34,824 nt of DNA from Paracoccaceae bacterium (lineage in GTDB: Bacteria; Pseudomonadota; Alphaproteobacteria; Rhodobacterales; Rhodobacteraceae). The notes beneath the pieces were generated by a model, which was not told the origin of the DNA, did not search any database, and saw nothing but the letters and a program-made list of their open reading frames with translations. Below are positions 1-9,122 of the stretch, in pieces (position 1 is the stretch's first letter; the number at the start of each line of letters is the position of its first letter). The stretch covers positions 1 to 34,824 of the forward strand of contig CACAPQ010000022.1 in NCBI GenBank assembly GCA_902534325.1, given 5' to 3'. The translations under genes and the position numbers were made by a program.

Positions 1-1
1 T

Positions 2-2176
2 GGAAAAACTATAGCCCATTTAAGCCAAGCCTCCAATGCAGATGTAAATAAAGCCGTTAAAATGGCAAAAAATGCATTCAAAATTTGGTCTGAAACTAAT
101 CCACACGAGAGAGCTAAAGTCCTTTACTCCATTGCTCGGCTTTTACAAAAAAACTCTCGGCTTTTTTCTGTGCTTGAAACAATTGATAATGGCAAACCGA
201 TAAGAGAATCCCGCGATATTGATATACCCTTAGCCCAGCGTCATTTTTACTATCATGCTGGCCTTGCCCAAATATATAAAACCAAGATCCGCGATATGGA
301 GCCAATTGGGGTATGTGGCCAAATAATCCCTTGGAACTTTCCACTTTTAATGTTGGCATGGAAAATCGCACCCGCTTTAGCAGCAGGTAATACAGTTGTT
401 TTAAAACCAGCTGAATACACATCTTTGACTGCGTTATTATTTGCTGAAATTTGTATCGAGGCTGGGGTACCAAACGGTGTTGTAAATATTATTACTGGCG
501 ATGGTAGTGTTGGGGAAATGCTTGTTGATCACCCTGACATTAAAAAAGTTGCGTTTACAGGATCTACTGAAGTTGGCCGAATAATAAGAAAAAGAACTGC
601 CGGTACTGGAAAACTTTTAACTCTGGAGTTGGGTGGAAAATCACCATTTATTGTTTTTGACGATGCTGATTTAGATAGTGCTGTAGAGGGCTTGGTGGAT
701 GCTATATGGTTCAACCAAGGTCAAGTCTGTTGCGCTGGATCCAGGCTTTTAGTTCATGAAAGCATAGAGGAAAAGTTTCACAAGAAAATCCGAAAAAGAA
801 TGAACAAACTGCGAGTTGGGCACCCTCTCGACAAATCTATAGATATGGGTGCAATTATTGATAAGTCTCAATTATCAAAAATTAGAAAGCTAGTATCTCA
901 AACAGAAGGTAGTGTTTATCACGCTGAATGTGATTTGCCAAAAGAGGGTCTTTTCTATCGGCCAACTCTAATTACAGGCCTTTCCCCCTCTGATAAATTA
1001 ATGCAAGAAGAAATTTTTGGACCTGTTTTAGTAAGTACAACCTTTAGGACACCGAAAGAAGCCTCTGACTTGGCAAACGATACCACCTATGGGTTGGCAG
1101 CAAGTATATGGAGCGAGAATATTAATTTAGCTTTAGGCTTAGCGCCAAAAATAAAAGCTGGGGTCATCTGGGTAAACGGAACCAACATGTTTGATGCCGC
1201 AATTGGCTTTGGTGGAGTTAAGGAAAGCGGCTTTGGTCGTGAAGGCGGATGGAATGGATTAAAAAGCTATTTAAAGCATTCCATAAATTTTACCTTACAA
1301 AAAAACAAAAGCCCACAGAGCTATTCTCGTGAAGAAACTCTGGGTTTGGACAGAACTGCTAAACTTTATATTGGTGGAAAACAGACAAGGCCCGATGGCG
1401 GTTACTCACAGAAAGTTTTTAATGCATCAAAAAACTTTGTCGGACATGTCTCAGCTGCTAATAGAAAAGATATTCGAAATGCTGTTGAAGCAATGAATAA
1501 GGCTTATAGTTGGTCTACTTCCTCAGGACATTTGCGAGCTCAGATAATTTATTTTATGGCAGAAAACCTTCACGCCAGAAGAGAAGAGTTCGCAAAACGT
1601 ATAAACCAAATGTCTGGCCATAAAGATGGCTCAAAAGAGGTTGAGCTGTCTATTAGGCGCCTTTTTACATATGCGGCATGGGCCGACAAATTTGACGGTA
1701 CAATTAGCGGTGTTCCAGTAAGGGGTGTGGGCTTAACAATGCGAGAAGCCATCGGAAATATAATAGCTTTTTGCCCACCAAACAAACCTCTGCTTTCGTT
1801 AATCTCTTGTATCGCCCCAGCGATAGCGATGGGAAACCGAATTACTACGATTTCACCTTTTATTGCATCAATGACAGCAACAGACTTTTATCAAATATTA
1901 GAGACATCAGACATTCCTCCTGGTGTTGTAAATATATTAACTGGAAGCCATCTAGAGCTAGCCTCACACGCCGCCAGTCATATGGATGTCGACTCTATTT
2001 GGTCTTTTTCCGAAGAAGATATAACTAAGATTATTGAGTTAGAATCCGCGAAAAATATTAAGCGTACTTGGTGCCTGAAAAATATTGATTGGCTAGACAA
2101 AAGGGCGGAAGGAGAGATGTTTCTTGATGCCGCAACAGAAACAAAAAGTGTTTGGATTCCTTATGGCGAGGGCTGA
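2..2176 (+). CDS. Two-domain aldehyde dehydrogenase (ALDH16-like), 5' end outside window
   Basis: NAD(P)-dependent oxidation of an aldehyde to the acid is the expected reaction; the substrate cannot be read from sequence. The frame is open from base 2, so the true start lies upstream and only the last 724 codons are visible. The first domain has the Rossmann-type PWNFP segment near base 330, the general-base Glu in ELGGKSP (codon 626-628) and the catalytic Cys in GQVCCAGSR (728-730). After about base 1340 a second ALDH-like domain begins (LYIGGK, then a REAIGN...APAIAMGN segment), but it ends without a catalytic Glu/Cys pair. This active-plus-degenerate layout is typical of bacterial ALDH16 proteins. 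In Rhodobacterales such genes often follow deoC, which cannot be checked here. The last 16 bases overlap the convergent transglycosylase gene. Confidence 0.9.
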   Translation, partial: GKTIAHLSQASNADVNKAVKMAKNAFKIWSETNPHERAKVLYSIARLLQKNSRLFSVLETIDNGKPIRESRDIDIPLAQRHFYYHAGLAQIYKTKIRDMEPIGVCGQIIPWNFPLLMLAWKIAPALAAGNTVVLKPAEYTSLTALLFAEICIEAGVPNGVVNIITGDGSVGEMLVDHPDIKKVAFTGSTEVGRIIRKRTAGTGKLLTLELGGKSPFIVFDDADLDSAVEGLVDAIWFNQGQVCCAGSRLLVHESIEEKFHKKIRKRMNKLRVGHPLDKSIDMGAIIDKSQLSKIRKLVSQTEGSVYHAECDLPKEGLFYRPTLITGLSPSDKLMQEEIFGPVLVSTTFRTPKEASDLANDTTYGLAASIWSENINLALGLAPKIKAGVIWVNGTNMFDAAIGFGGVKESGFGREGGWNGLKSYLKHSINFTLQKNKSPQSYSREETLGLDRTAKLYIGGKQTRPDGGYSQKVFNASKNFVGHVSAANRKDIRNAVEAMNKAYSWSTSSGHLRAQIIYFMAENLHARREEFAKRINQMSGHKDGSKEVELSIRRLFTYAAWADKFDGTISGVPVRGVGLTMREAIGNIIAFCPPNKPLLSLISCIAPAIAMGNRITTISPFIASMTATDFYQILETSDIPPGVVNILTGSHLELASHAASHMDVDSIWSFSEEDITKIIELESAKNIKRTWCLKNIDWLDKRAEGEMFLDAATETKSVWIPYGEG

Positions 2177-3195
2177 GAAAGTAATTTTTTAAAAATTAAT
2201 TTATCTGGAAACCCATCTGGCGTGTGACCGATAGTTTTCTGGAAACCTATTAAGGCTTTCTTTGTATTATTGCCAAATTTACCATCTGCACCGAAAGTAT
2301 CATAACCCAATTGTGTTAAGCGCTCTTGCATGACCCAGGTTTCTGAAGAACTGATCTGTTCACGGTTTTTTGGCCATAAAATTTTTTGTGGTTTGTTCTC
2401 CAAAGCGGATGAAAAAACCCAAACACTAAAAACATAAAGCTCAGACCTATTATAATGAAAAATCGCAGATGCATTTTTGCCAAATTTGAAATGAGGCCCA
2501 GAATGCCCAAAGGGAGCGGTAAAACCTTTCTCTCGTGTTAAGTTTATTCCTGTTTTTAAATAATTTATATTTTTTGGTTTATTTACTTTTTTCAAGATAA
2601 ACCCTTCTTCCACCCAGCCTACATTTTTTAAATAGCAAGCTGCAGAAGAGAACGCATCCAAAGGGTTTTCTTTATTCCATATGTTTGGAACTTTTTTACT
2701 TTCAAAGGGAGCAGAAAACTTTAGATAAGTGGTTGGCATAAATTGGGTATGCCCAAAAGCCCCGGCCCAACTGCCCATCAGGCTTTCAACTTCTATACCT
2801 TTTTCATTTTTAATCATTTCTAGAGCCAAAAGTTCAGACTTAAAAAGCGCTCTTCTTTTTTTTCCCCTTGCACCAAAAGCAAGTGTGGCCAAAGAATCTA
2901 CAACCCGATATCCGCCAAGTATTTCGCCGAAATTAGTTTCTATTCCCCATATTGCTATTATTACTTCAGGAGGTACTCCCCAATCCTTTTGTATTTTTTT
3001 TAATTGGTTTTCCCAGATTTTAAGTTTTTCTTTTCCAACGTCGACGCGCCTTTTGGTAACTGTTTTTTCTAAATATCTTTGTAGACTTAATAGATGTTGG
3101 CTTTGATTTTCATCTTGGAAGAGAACCTCTTTATTAAAAATTACTTTATCTTTAAAAAAAAGAGCCTCTTTTTCTAAAAACTCATTGAAATTCAT
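2161..3195 (-). CDS. MltB-family lytic murein transglycosylase with C-terminal peptidoglycan-binding domain
   Basis: Cleaves the MurNAc-GlcNAc bond of peptidoglycan to give 1,6-anhydro ends. The SLT_2 fold is recognisable: the catalytic Glu is residue 86 in IWGIETNFG, followed by the MltB signature GSWAGAFGHTQFMPTTYL (about 141-158). Residues about 280-340 form a peptidoglycan-binding type 1 repeat (LTQLGYDTFGADGKFG, then KKALIGFQ). The ATG at 3195 directly follows the rnr stop, with a GGTGA stretch ahead, so translation is probably coupled to rnr. Unlike usual family members there is no N-terminal signal peptide or lipobox, and the 15 in-frame codons upstream are charged rather than hydrophobic. 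Either export uses another route or the leader has been lost. Family assignment is firm; location is uncertain. Confidence 0.9.
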   Translation of the reverse strand: MNFNEFLEKEALFFKDKVIFNKEVLFQDENQSQHLLSLQRYLEKTVTKRRVDVGKEKLKIWENQLKKIQKDWGVPPEVIIAIWGIETNFGEILGGYRVVDSLATLAFGARGKKRRALFKSELLALEMIKNEKGIEVESLMGSWAGAFGHTQFMPTTYLKFSAPFESKKVPNIWNKENPLDAFSSAACYLKNVGWVEEGFILKKVNKPKNINYLKTGINLTREKGFTAPFGHSGPHFKFGKNASAIFHYNRSELYVFSVWVFSSALENKPQKILWPKNREQISSSETWVMQERLTQLGYDTFGADGKFGNNTKKALIGFQKTIGHTPDGFPDKLIFKKLLSQPSP

Positions 3196-3196
3196 T

Positions 3197-5449
3197 TCAC
3201 CCTGAGGACCTTTTTGCTTTCTTCTTTCTTTTAACAGAACCCATTTTGTTTCTATTTACCTTTCGACGAATAGTTTTTGAGGTTCGCTTTCTTTGTATAT
3301 TGGGAATTTTCTTGTCATCAATTGTTAAAACTTCAAAAGCGATACCCCCAGCTAATGGATCAACATCTTTCAGCCTTACCATTGCTTTTTGCCCCAAGCT
3401 TATGATGTGGCCTGACTGAGAACCCTTCAGAGTATTAGTTCTTAAATCGTAATGATAATAATCTGTTCCCAGTGTTCTAACAGGCACTATACCCTCTGCC
3501 CCACTATCATTCAGCCTAACAAAAAAGCCAAACTTTGCCACGCCACTTACTTTTCCTTCGAACTCATTTCCCACTTTTTCTGATAAGTACGCTGCAAGAT
3601 AACGATCAATGGTATCTCTTTCTGCAACCATTGATCTTCTCTCAGTATTTGAAATATGTTGCGCTGTTTCCTCAAGTTTTTCAGCATCCATTTCGTGCGA
3701 GCCATCAGACCCAAAACCCAAGGCACTAATTAAAGCTCTGTGAATTATTAAGTCTGAATAACGCCTGATTGGGGAAGTAAAGTGCGTGTATTTTTTTAAT
3801 GCTAAACCAAAATGTCCAAAATTTTCCCTGCTATAATAAGCTTGAGACATTGATCGAAGCGTTGTCATGCTAATTAGCTCAGAGAGCTCGCCTTCTTTGG
3901 ACTTTGCAAGTAAATCGTTAAGGTGGCTTGTTCTTAAAACTTGACCTTTTGCTAAATTAAAACCTGCTGATTGAGAAACCTCCCTTAAGGCTTTCAATTT
4001 TTCAGGGGTTGGTTCTTCATGGACCCTGTATAGAAGTTCGCTTCTGGCTTTAAAAAGTTCCTCAGCTGCAGCAACATTCGCTAAAATCATAAATTCTTCT
4101 ATCAGCTTGTGTGAGTCAAAACGCTCTTTTAAAATGATCCCTTTGACTTTTCCGTTTTTAAACAACTCCACCTTTCGCTCAGGTAAGTCTAAATCGAGTG
4201 GTTGGCGAGTTTCTTTTGATTTTTTTAAACAAGAATAGGAATTATAAAGAGGCTTTATAACCTTATCGAGGTAAGGCCTTACCCTCTCATTCACTTTTCC
4301 ATCAATTGCATTTTGCACTTCTTCATAGGTTAGCGATGCAACACTTTTAATATTTCCTCGGTGGAATGTTTGTCTTAATTTATTGCCAGATTTATCAATT
4401 GTCATACAAACTGCCAAACAAGGGCGCTCAACCCCTTCATGAATACTACATAAGTCTCCTGAAAGTCTGTCTGGCAACATTGGTACAACCCTATCAGCAA
4501 AATAGGTTGAGTTTCCCCGATTTCGGGCCTCTTTATCCAAAGCGCTACCTGGCTTCACAAAATGGGCCACGTCAGCAATCGCTACCCATAAAACGTGGCC
4601 TCCTCGGTTACTAGGATCCTCATCTGCATTAGCATAAACAGCGTCATCATGATCTTTAGCATCTGATGGGTCTATTGTAACAAATGGTATTTTTGTTAAA
4701 TCATCCCTAGGTCCGGTTTCTAAAAAATTGGTGTTTTCTGACTCTTCTAATGCCTCCTGTGGAAATTGGTTCGGAATGCCATGCTGATGTATCGCTATCA
4801 ATGATACTGCCCGAGGTCCTGATGGATCACCAACTATATTGATAATTTTTGCTGCATATAAGCCGGACCTACGCTGAGATTTAAGATCCTCAGCTTCTAC
4901 AAGCTCACCATCTTTTGCTCCAAGATCATCTGAAGGCTTAACACGCCATTCTCTTCCTGATTTTTCTATTGGGTGTATGCGACCACCTTCTGAAAGCTCT
5001 TTATAAACCCCTAATATGTTTTTTGTGGGTTTATTCAAAAGTCTAATAACTCTTCCTTCATATTGGTGTTGCTCACCATAGACTACTGAAGTTTTAGCGA
5101 GCACTCGGTCTCCATATCCCAAGGCATGGTCAGAAGAACGATGGACCATCAAAACAATTGGTTCGGGCTGGCTTCCTTGCCAATCAACGGGTCTTGCGAA
5201 AAGATCACCATCACTGGTACTTGCCATCATTTGCAAAACACAAACAGCTGAAAGCTGGTTTGGATCTTCGAAAGACTTTTTCTTTTTTTCTAGTTTGCCC
5301 TCTAGCGCCAGCTCTTTCAATATTCGTTTTAGCTCAATACGCATAGATCCTTTAATTCCAAAAGCCTTTGAAATTTCTCGCTTATTGGATTTTTTTGGGT
5401 TCTCTTTAATCCAATCTAAAATTTGTTTTTTTGTCGGTATTTTGCTCAT
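3197..5449 (-). CDS. rnr: Ribonuclease R (3'-5' exoribonuclease)
   Basis: Degrades structured RNA processively from the 3' end and takes part in rRNA and mRNA quality control. An N-terminal winged-helix region (about 1-60) is followed by cold-shock-like domains, the RNB catalytic domain with the Asp-rich motif TIDPSDAKDHDDAVY (about 260), and a C-terminal S1 domain (GKVSGVAKFGFFVRL). The tail is very basic (RKKKAKRSS), as is common in RNase R. Length is 750 residues. I choose ATG 5449 (MSKIPTKK) with AGG upstream; the frame also allows a TTG two codons earlier at 5455. The transglycosylase gene begins one base after the stop. Confidence 0.96.
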   Translation of the reverse strand: MSKIPTKKQILDWIKENPKKSNKREISKAFGIKGSMRIELKRILKELALEGKLEKKKKSFEDPNQLSAVCVLQMMASTSDGDLFARPVDWQGSQPEPIVLMVHRSSDHALGYGDRVLAKTSVVYGEQHQYEGRVIRLLNKPTKNILGVYKELSEGGRIHPIEKSGREWRVKPSDDLGAKDGELVEAEDLKSQRRSGLYAAKIINIVGDPSGPRAVSLIAIHQHGIPNQFPQEALEESENTNFLETGPRDDLTKIPFVTIDPSDAKDHDDAVYANADEDPSNRGGHVLWVAIADVAHFVKPGSALDKEARNRGNSTYFADRVVPMLPDRLSGDLCSIHEGVERPCLAVCMTIDKSGNKLRQTFHRGNIKSVASLTYEEVQNAIDGKVNERVRPYLDKVIKPLYNSYSCLKKSKETRQPLDLDLPERKVELFKNGKVKGIILKERFDSHKLIEEFMILANVAAAEELFKARSELLYRVHEEPTPEKLKALREVSQSAGFNLAKGQVLRTSHLNDLLAKSKEGELSELISMTTLRSMSQAYYSRENFGHFGLALKKYTHFTSPIRRYSDLIIHRALISALGFGSDGSHEMDAEKLEETAQHISNTERRSMVAERDTIDRYLAAYLSEKVGNEFEGKVSGVAKFGFFVRLNDSGAEGIVPVRTLGTDYYHYDLRTNTLKGSQSGHIISLGQKAMVRLKDVDPLAGGIAFEVLTIDDKKIPNIQRKRTSKTIRRKVNRNKMGSVKRKKKAKRSSG

Positions 5450-5476
5450 AAACAAAACCTGCTTATTGCCCTATTT

Positions 5477-6076
5477 TTAATTATGATTTTTCACTTTTAA
5501 TGCTTGTAGATCCAACAAACTGTCGACATCTCGTAATTTAGAAAGACAAGAGAATGATCGATCTTCAAAAGTTTGTATAGTGTCCAAGTATGCCCAAGGG
5601 GACGACCACCTAACTCCATCAAAAAGCTTCGCTGGTGCTTTTCCCTGATGACCAATTAGCCAAAACCCACCATCCTCAGCTGGACCAACAACAAATTTTC
5701 TTGATGCTAGCTTTTTGAAGGCTTTTGATACCTCCAGTCTTGTAATGCCTGGTATATCACCACCTATTATACAAACAGGGCGATTGAAAAAAAGCTTGAA
5801 TATGTTTCGCATTTTCTGCCCCAAGTCACCTCTACCTTGTGGAATACATTTAGTTTCAGGTGGCCAAAAGCTACTTCTTTTAACAAAAAAATCTGGACTT
5901 AAAGAAACGATTATGTCCCACCTAGGATCTTTCAGGGATCTTATTGTCTTTTTAAGCTGATGCCGAAACCACCAAGTGGCTACTATAGAACCGACCTCTC
6001 TAGCTAATCTCGTCTTGACCCTTCCAGGCAAAGGCTCTTTTGCCATAATTACCAGGCAAGCTTTAGCCTTTCTCAA
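5477..6076 (-). CDS. TIGR04282/DUF2064-family glycosyltransferase-like protein
   Basis: A GT-A-fold, nucleotidyltransferase-like protein of about 199 residues. The signatures seen are [13 protein letters not shown] near the N-terminus, [10 protein letters not shown] in the middle, GGDIPGI (Asp of the metal/nucleotide site) and [12 protein letters not shown]. The family is named for a proposed role in arsenosugar biosynthesis, but most members, including this one, have no proven substrate. Translation likely starts at TTG 6076, which has GAGG six bases upstream; the first in-frame ATG (6046) would remove the first beta strand. It overlaps the end of dapE by 14 bases, so it is probably co-transcribed with the dap cluster, without obvious functional reason. 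Confidence 0.8.
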   Translation of the reverse strand: MRKAKACLVIMAKEPLPGRVKTRLAREVGSIVATWWFRHQLKKTIRSLKDPRWDIIVSLSPDFFVKRSSFWPPETKCIPQGRGDLGQKMRNIFKLFFNRPVCIIGGDIPGITRLEVSKAFKKLASRKFVVGPAEDGGFWLIGHQGKAPAKLFDGVRWSSPWAYLDTIQTFEDRSFSCLSKLRDVDSLLDLQALKVKNHN

Positions 6077-7211
6077 AATATGCCTCGAGAATCCGAGTGT
6101 AAATTTCTTTCAGCTGATTAATTTGCTTTGTTTCAACCTTTTCATCAACAGCGTGCATTGTTTTTCCAACCAAACCAAATTCGGTTACCGGACACATATC
6201 TTTTATAAATCTAGCATCTGATGTTCCGCCTGTTGTTGACAGCTTAGGTGTCACACCAAGTTCTTGTTTTACTGCTTTAGAAATTAAATCAGATAATTCG
6301 CCAGGTGGTGTAATAAAACTTTCCCCAGATATTTTAAAATCAGTTTTAAATTTAATACCATACTCGGCAGATATTTTTTCTATCTCATCTTTCAACCAAG
6401 AAATAAGAGAAGAACCTGAGTGGCTGTCGTTAAACCTTATATTTACTGTTGCTTTGGTAACGGCAGGTATAACATTTGATGCCTTGTTGCCTGTGTCAAC
6501 AGAGGTTATTGCTAGAGTGGATGGATCAAAATGTTCCGTTCCAGCATCAAGTTGATGCGACACTAATTTATCCAATAGTTTTACCATCGCCACAATAGGA
6601 TTATTGGCTCGATCAGGATAGGCTGAATGACCCTGGATACCTGTAGCCGTTATTTTGGCACTCATTGATCCACGGCGTCCAATTTTCATCATCTCGCCCA
6701 TTTGTGAGGGTGACGTTGGTTCGCCTACCAAACAATGGTCTATCTTCTCACCATTTTGTTTCATCCAATCCAAAATAGCTACTGTTCCATCTATAGCTTC
6801 ATCCTCTTCATCTCCTGTAACGGTAATTACGATAGAACCGTCCGGAGGTTGATGGTTTACAAAATCAATTGCAGAAGCAACAAAAGCTGCTACGCCTGAT
6901 TTCATATCAGTTGCTCCACGACCATATAAATAGCCTTCTTTTATTTCTGCACCAAATGGATCAACCGTCCAGGACGATAAATCGCCAACGGGAACGACAT
7001 CAGTGTGACCATTGAAACCAAAAACTCTTCCGTTTCTCCCAGTTCCCCATTTAGCGAATAAATTACTGACCTGCCCTCTTACTATTCTAGTACATGAAAA
7101 ACCATTTTTCTCGAGTAATTGCTCTAATAAATCTATTGCGCCGCCTTCCTCAGGTGTAACAGACGGGCAACGAACAAGATCAGCGGTTAGTGATACTGGA
7201 TCAATTTTCAT
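6063..7211 (-). CDS. dapE: Succinyl-diaminopimelate desuccinylase
   Basis: Hydrolyses N-succinyl-LL-diaminopimelate to succinate and LL-DAP in the succinylase branch of lysine and peptidoglycan-precursor synthesis; a cytosolic dizinc M20 peptidase-family enzyme. The metal site is visible as [13 protein letters not shown] (His), [10 protein letters not shown] (bridging Asp) and TGDEEDEA (catalytic Glu and ligand). Length is 382 residues, normal for DapE. ATG 7211 is preferred because GAGGA lies nine bases upstream; the alternative ATG at 7220 abuts that Shine-Dalgarno sequence. With this start the gene begins one base after the HAD phosphatase stop. dapD lies three genes upstream in the same direction, so both enzymes of the branch are likely expressed together. 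Confidence 0.95.
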   Translation of the reverse strand: MKIDPVSLTADLVRCPSVTPEEGGAIDLLEQLLEKNGFSCTRIVRGQVSNLFAKWGTGRNGRVFGFNGHTDVVPVGDLSSWTVDPFGAEIKEGYLYGRGATDMKSGVAAFVASAIDFVNHQPPDGSIVITVTGDEEDEAIDGTVAILDWMKQNGEKIDHCLVGEPTSPSQMGEMMKIGRRGSMSAKITATGIQGHSAYPDRANNPIVAMVKLLDKLVSHQLDAGTEHFDPSTLAITSVDTGNKASNVIPAVTKATVNIRFNDSHSGSSLISWLKDEIEKISAEYGIKFKTDFKISGESFITPPGELSDLISKAVKQELGVTPKLSTTGGTSDARFIKDMCPVTEFGLVGKTMHAVDEKVETKQINQLKEIYTRILEAYFEKG

Positions 7212-7212
7212 T

Positions 7213-7872
7213 TTAATCATTCCTCAAGGGTAGAGCTTGAATAATATCGTTTGCAAAGTCCTCTGGTTTTTCAATTAGACGGCTTGCTCCTGAGTTCAAA
7301 AGCTCTTTTTTACTCCCGTATCCATAAAGCACACCTAAACCAAGCACTTTATTGTTTTTTGCACCAATCATATCGTAACTACGGTCGCCGACCATAACAG
7401 TGTTTTTGGGAGCTAAATTAATTTCTTTTAACGCATAATTTATCAATTCGGTTTTGTCAGAACGCGTTCCGTCTAATTCAGAACCAAACTCAAAATCCAA
7501 ATAATCTGATGCTCCAAAAAACTTGGTTATTTTTCCGGCGTAAGAAATTGGTTTAGATGTAACCAGCGCTAATAAATAGCCTTGCGTTTTAAGGGTGCTA
7601 AGCTGTTCTAAGATCCCAGGATAAAACAACCCTTCATACATGGCGCCCTCAGTATAACACTTTCTATACAGTGAAATAGCTCGCTCTAGCTCACTTTCTT
7701 TTATTCCGAGCTTAATAAAAGTTGGCCAAAGTGACGGGCCAACAACCCAAGAGACATCTCCTCGCAGCTTCTCATATCCTAAGTTTTCCAAAGCGTAATT
7801 GATAGATTTAATAATAGCTAAACCTGAATCTGATAAAGTACCGTCTAAATCTATTAAAGCTGCTTTCGACAT
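7213..7872 (-). CDS. HAD-superfamily phosphatase (Gph-like)
   Basis: A 219-residue haloacid-dehalogenase hydrolase. Motif I is IDLDGTLSD with nucleophile Asp8 and acid/base Asp10; motif II is the Ser/Thr of VTSKP; motif IV is [16 protein letters not shown] helical cap between motifs I and II fits the phosphoglycolate phosphatase/pyrophosphatase-like subfamily. It lies between dapD and dapE, nine bases after a small conserved gene, but no HAD phosphatase is needed in the DAP pathway, so its substrate is open; a housekeeping phosphatase is as likely as a cluster-specific one. Start ATG 7872 ([11 protein letters not shown]) agrees with the domain edge. Confidence 0.85.
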   Translation of the reverse strand: MSKAALIDLDGTLSDSGLAIIKSINYALENLGYEKLRGDVSWVVGPSLWPTFIKLGIKESELERAISLYRKCYTEGAMYEGLFYPGILEQLSTLKTQGYLLALVTSKPISYAGKITKFFGASDYLDFEFGSELDGTRSDKTELINYALKEINLAPKNTVMVGDRSYDMIGAKNNKVLGLGVLYGYGSKKELLNSGASRLIEKPEDFANDIIQALPLRND

Positions 7873-7880
7873 TTATCTTT

Positions 7881-8201
7881 TCAATTTTCAAAGAATGGTG
7901 TCATTTGAGCTACAATAACGCTGTTTTCATTTTCTGCTCTCTCCATTAGATTTAACTCGTCCTCACCAATTTCTTCTCCTCCTGTTAATCGATCTTCAAT
8001 AGTACCATGGCCAGTAACATCTAGTGGTGCCAGATCTGCCTGCTTAAGAATTGCAACAGTTTCTCTCACAGCCTCTGGTTCGTCGATACCACTTGCGTAA
8101 CATAATAAACCGGCTCCTGTTGAGCCAGCCGGCAGCCCATCATTTTTTGAACGGCCTACTTGAACGATTAAAGTATAAACGGACTTTTTTTTGTTTGTCA
8201 T
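7881..8201 (-). CDS. Small conserved protein in the dap cluster, function unknown
   Basis: A 106-residue acidic soluble protein with no signal peptide, membrane segment or catalytic motif that I recognise. It begins with a short basic stretch, then a beta-strand-like segment YTLIVQVGR, a Gly-rich segment (PAGSTGAGLLCYASG) and a C-terminal acidic half. I recall similar short proteins next to dapD/dapE in Rhodobacterales, which supports it as a real gene. The start at ATG 8201 has no clear Shine-Dalgarno sequence. It lies 8 bases from the HAD gene and 31 bases from dapD, so it is probably in the same transcript. No function is proposed. Confidence 0.75.
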   Translation of the reverse strand: MTNKKKSVYTLIVQVGRSKNDGLPAGSTGAGLLCYASGIDEPEAVRETVAILKQADLAPLDVTGHGTIEDRLTGGEEIGEDELNLMERAENENSVIVAQMTPFFEN

Positions 8202-8232
8202 TTATTGTGACACTAAAATATTAAAACTATTA

Positions 8233-9060
8233 TTAATCTCTTAATAACTCATTTATGCCAGTTTTACTTCGAGTTTTTTCATCGACACGTTTTACTATCA
8301 CCGCACAATATAAACTTACATTATTTTTTGATGGCATAGACCCGGAAACAACAACAGAATATGGCGGAACTTCCCCGTACATAACATCTCCAGTTTCTCG
8401 ATCTACTATTTTAGTAGATTGCCCTATATAAACTCCCATTCCCAGAACAGACCCCTCTCTGACTATGCAACCTTCTACAACTTCAGATCTTGCACCTATA
8501 AAGCAATTATCCTCTATTATAGTAGGCCCTGCCTGCATTGGTTCCAAAACACCCCCAATACCAACCCCCCCAGAAAGGTGAACATTTTTACCTATTTGGG
8601 CGCAACTTCCTACTGTGGCCCATGTGTCAACCATAGTTCCCTCATCAACATAAGCACCTAAATTTACGAAGGACGGCATTAAAACGACACCAGGCGCTAT
8701 GTATGCTGATTTTCTTACAACACAATTAGGAACAGCTCTGAAGCCAGCCTTTGTCCAAGCTTCCTCACTCCAGCCTTTGAATTTACTATCCACTTTGTCC
8801 CACCATCCTGAGGACTGTGGGCCACCACTTTGAATCTCCATGTCTTTAATCCTAAAGCCAAGAAGCACCGCTTTTTTTGCCCATTGATTAACTTGCCAAG
8901 CATTATCATTTGTTTTTTCTGCTACACGAAGATTCCCCTTGTCTAAAGCTTCCAAAGTTTCTTCTATGGCGTCACGAACTTTACCTGTGGTGCTAGGGCT
9001 TATCGTATCTCTTACACTCCATGCGGCCTCTATTTCGCTTTCTAATATAGCATTAGACAT
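8233..9060 (-). CDS. dapD: Tetrahydrodipicolinate N-succinyltransferase
   Basis: Transfers succinyl from succinyl-CoA to 2,3,4,5-tetrahydrodipicolinate, the first step of the succinylase route to meso-DAP and lysine. The 275-residue protein has the helical N-terminal domain and a left-handed beta-helix built from hexapeptide repeats (from about residue 110), including the conserved [19 protein letters not shown] and [11 protein letters not shown] segments. Start ATG 9060 has AGGAG eight bases upstream. It is the first gene of a leftward run of at least five genes down to 5477; the 62-base gap before it probably holds the operon promoter. Confidence 0.97.
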   Translation of the reverse strand: MSNAILESEIEAAWSVRDTISPSTTGKVRDAIEETLEALDKGNLRVAEKTNDNAWQVNQWAKKAVLLGFRIKDMEIQSGGPQSSGWWDKVDSKFKGWSEEAWTKAGFRAVPNCVVRKSAYIAPGVVLMPSFVNLGAYVDEGTMVDTWATVGSCAQIGKNVHLSGGVGIGGVLEPMQAGPTIIEDNCFIGARSEVVEGCIVREGSVLGMGVYIGQSTKIVDRETGDVMYGEVPPYSVVVSGSMPSKNNVSLYCAVIVKRVDEKTRSKTGINELLRD

Positions 9061-9122
9061 TTTCTAGCTCCTCAAAATTTTCTGATCCTATAAACAGCGA
9101 AACAAAATGATACAATGCCAGA

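Noticed and set aside
114-473. Antisense open frame inside the aldehyde dehydrogenase gene, and similar shadow frames elsewhere
   Set aside because: They lie opposite strongly conserved genes, have no ribosome-binding sites of note and encode no recognisable domains.
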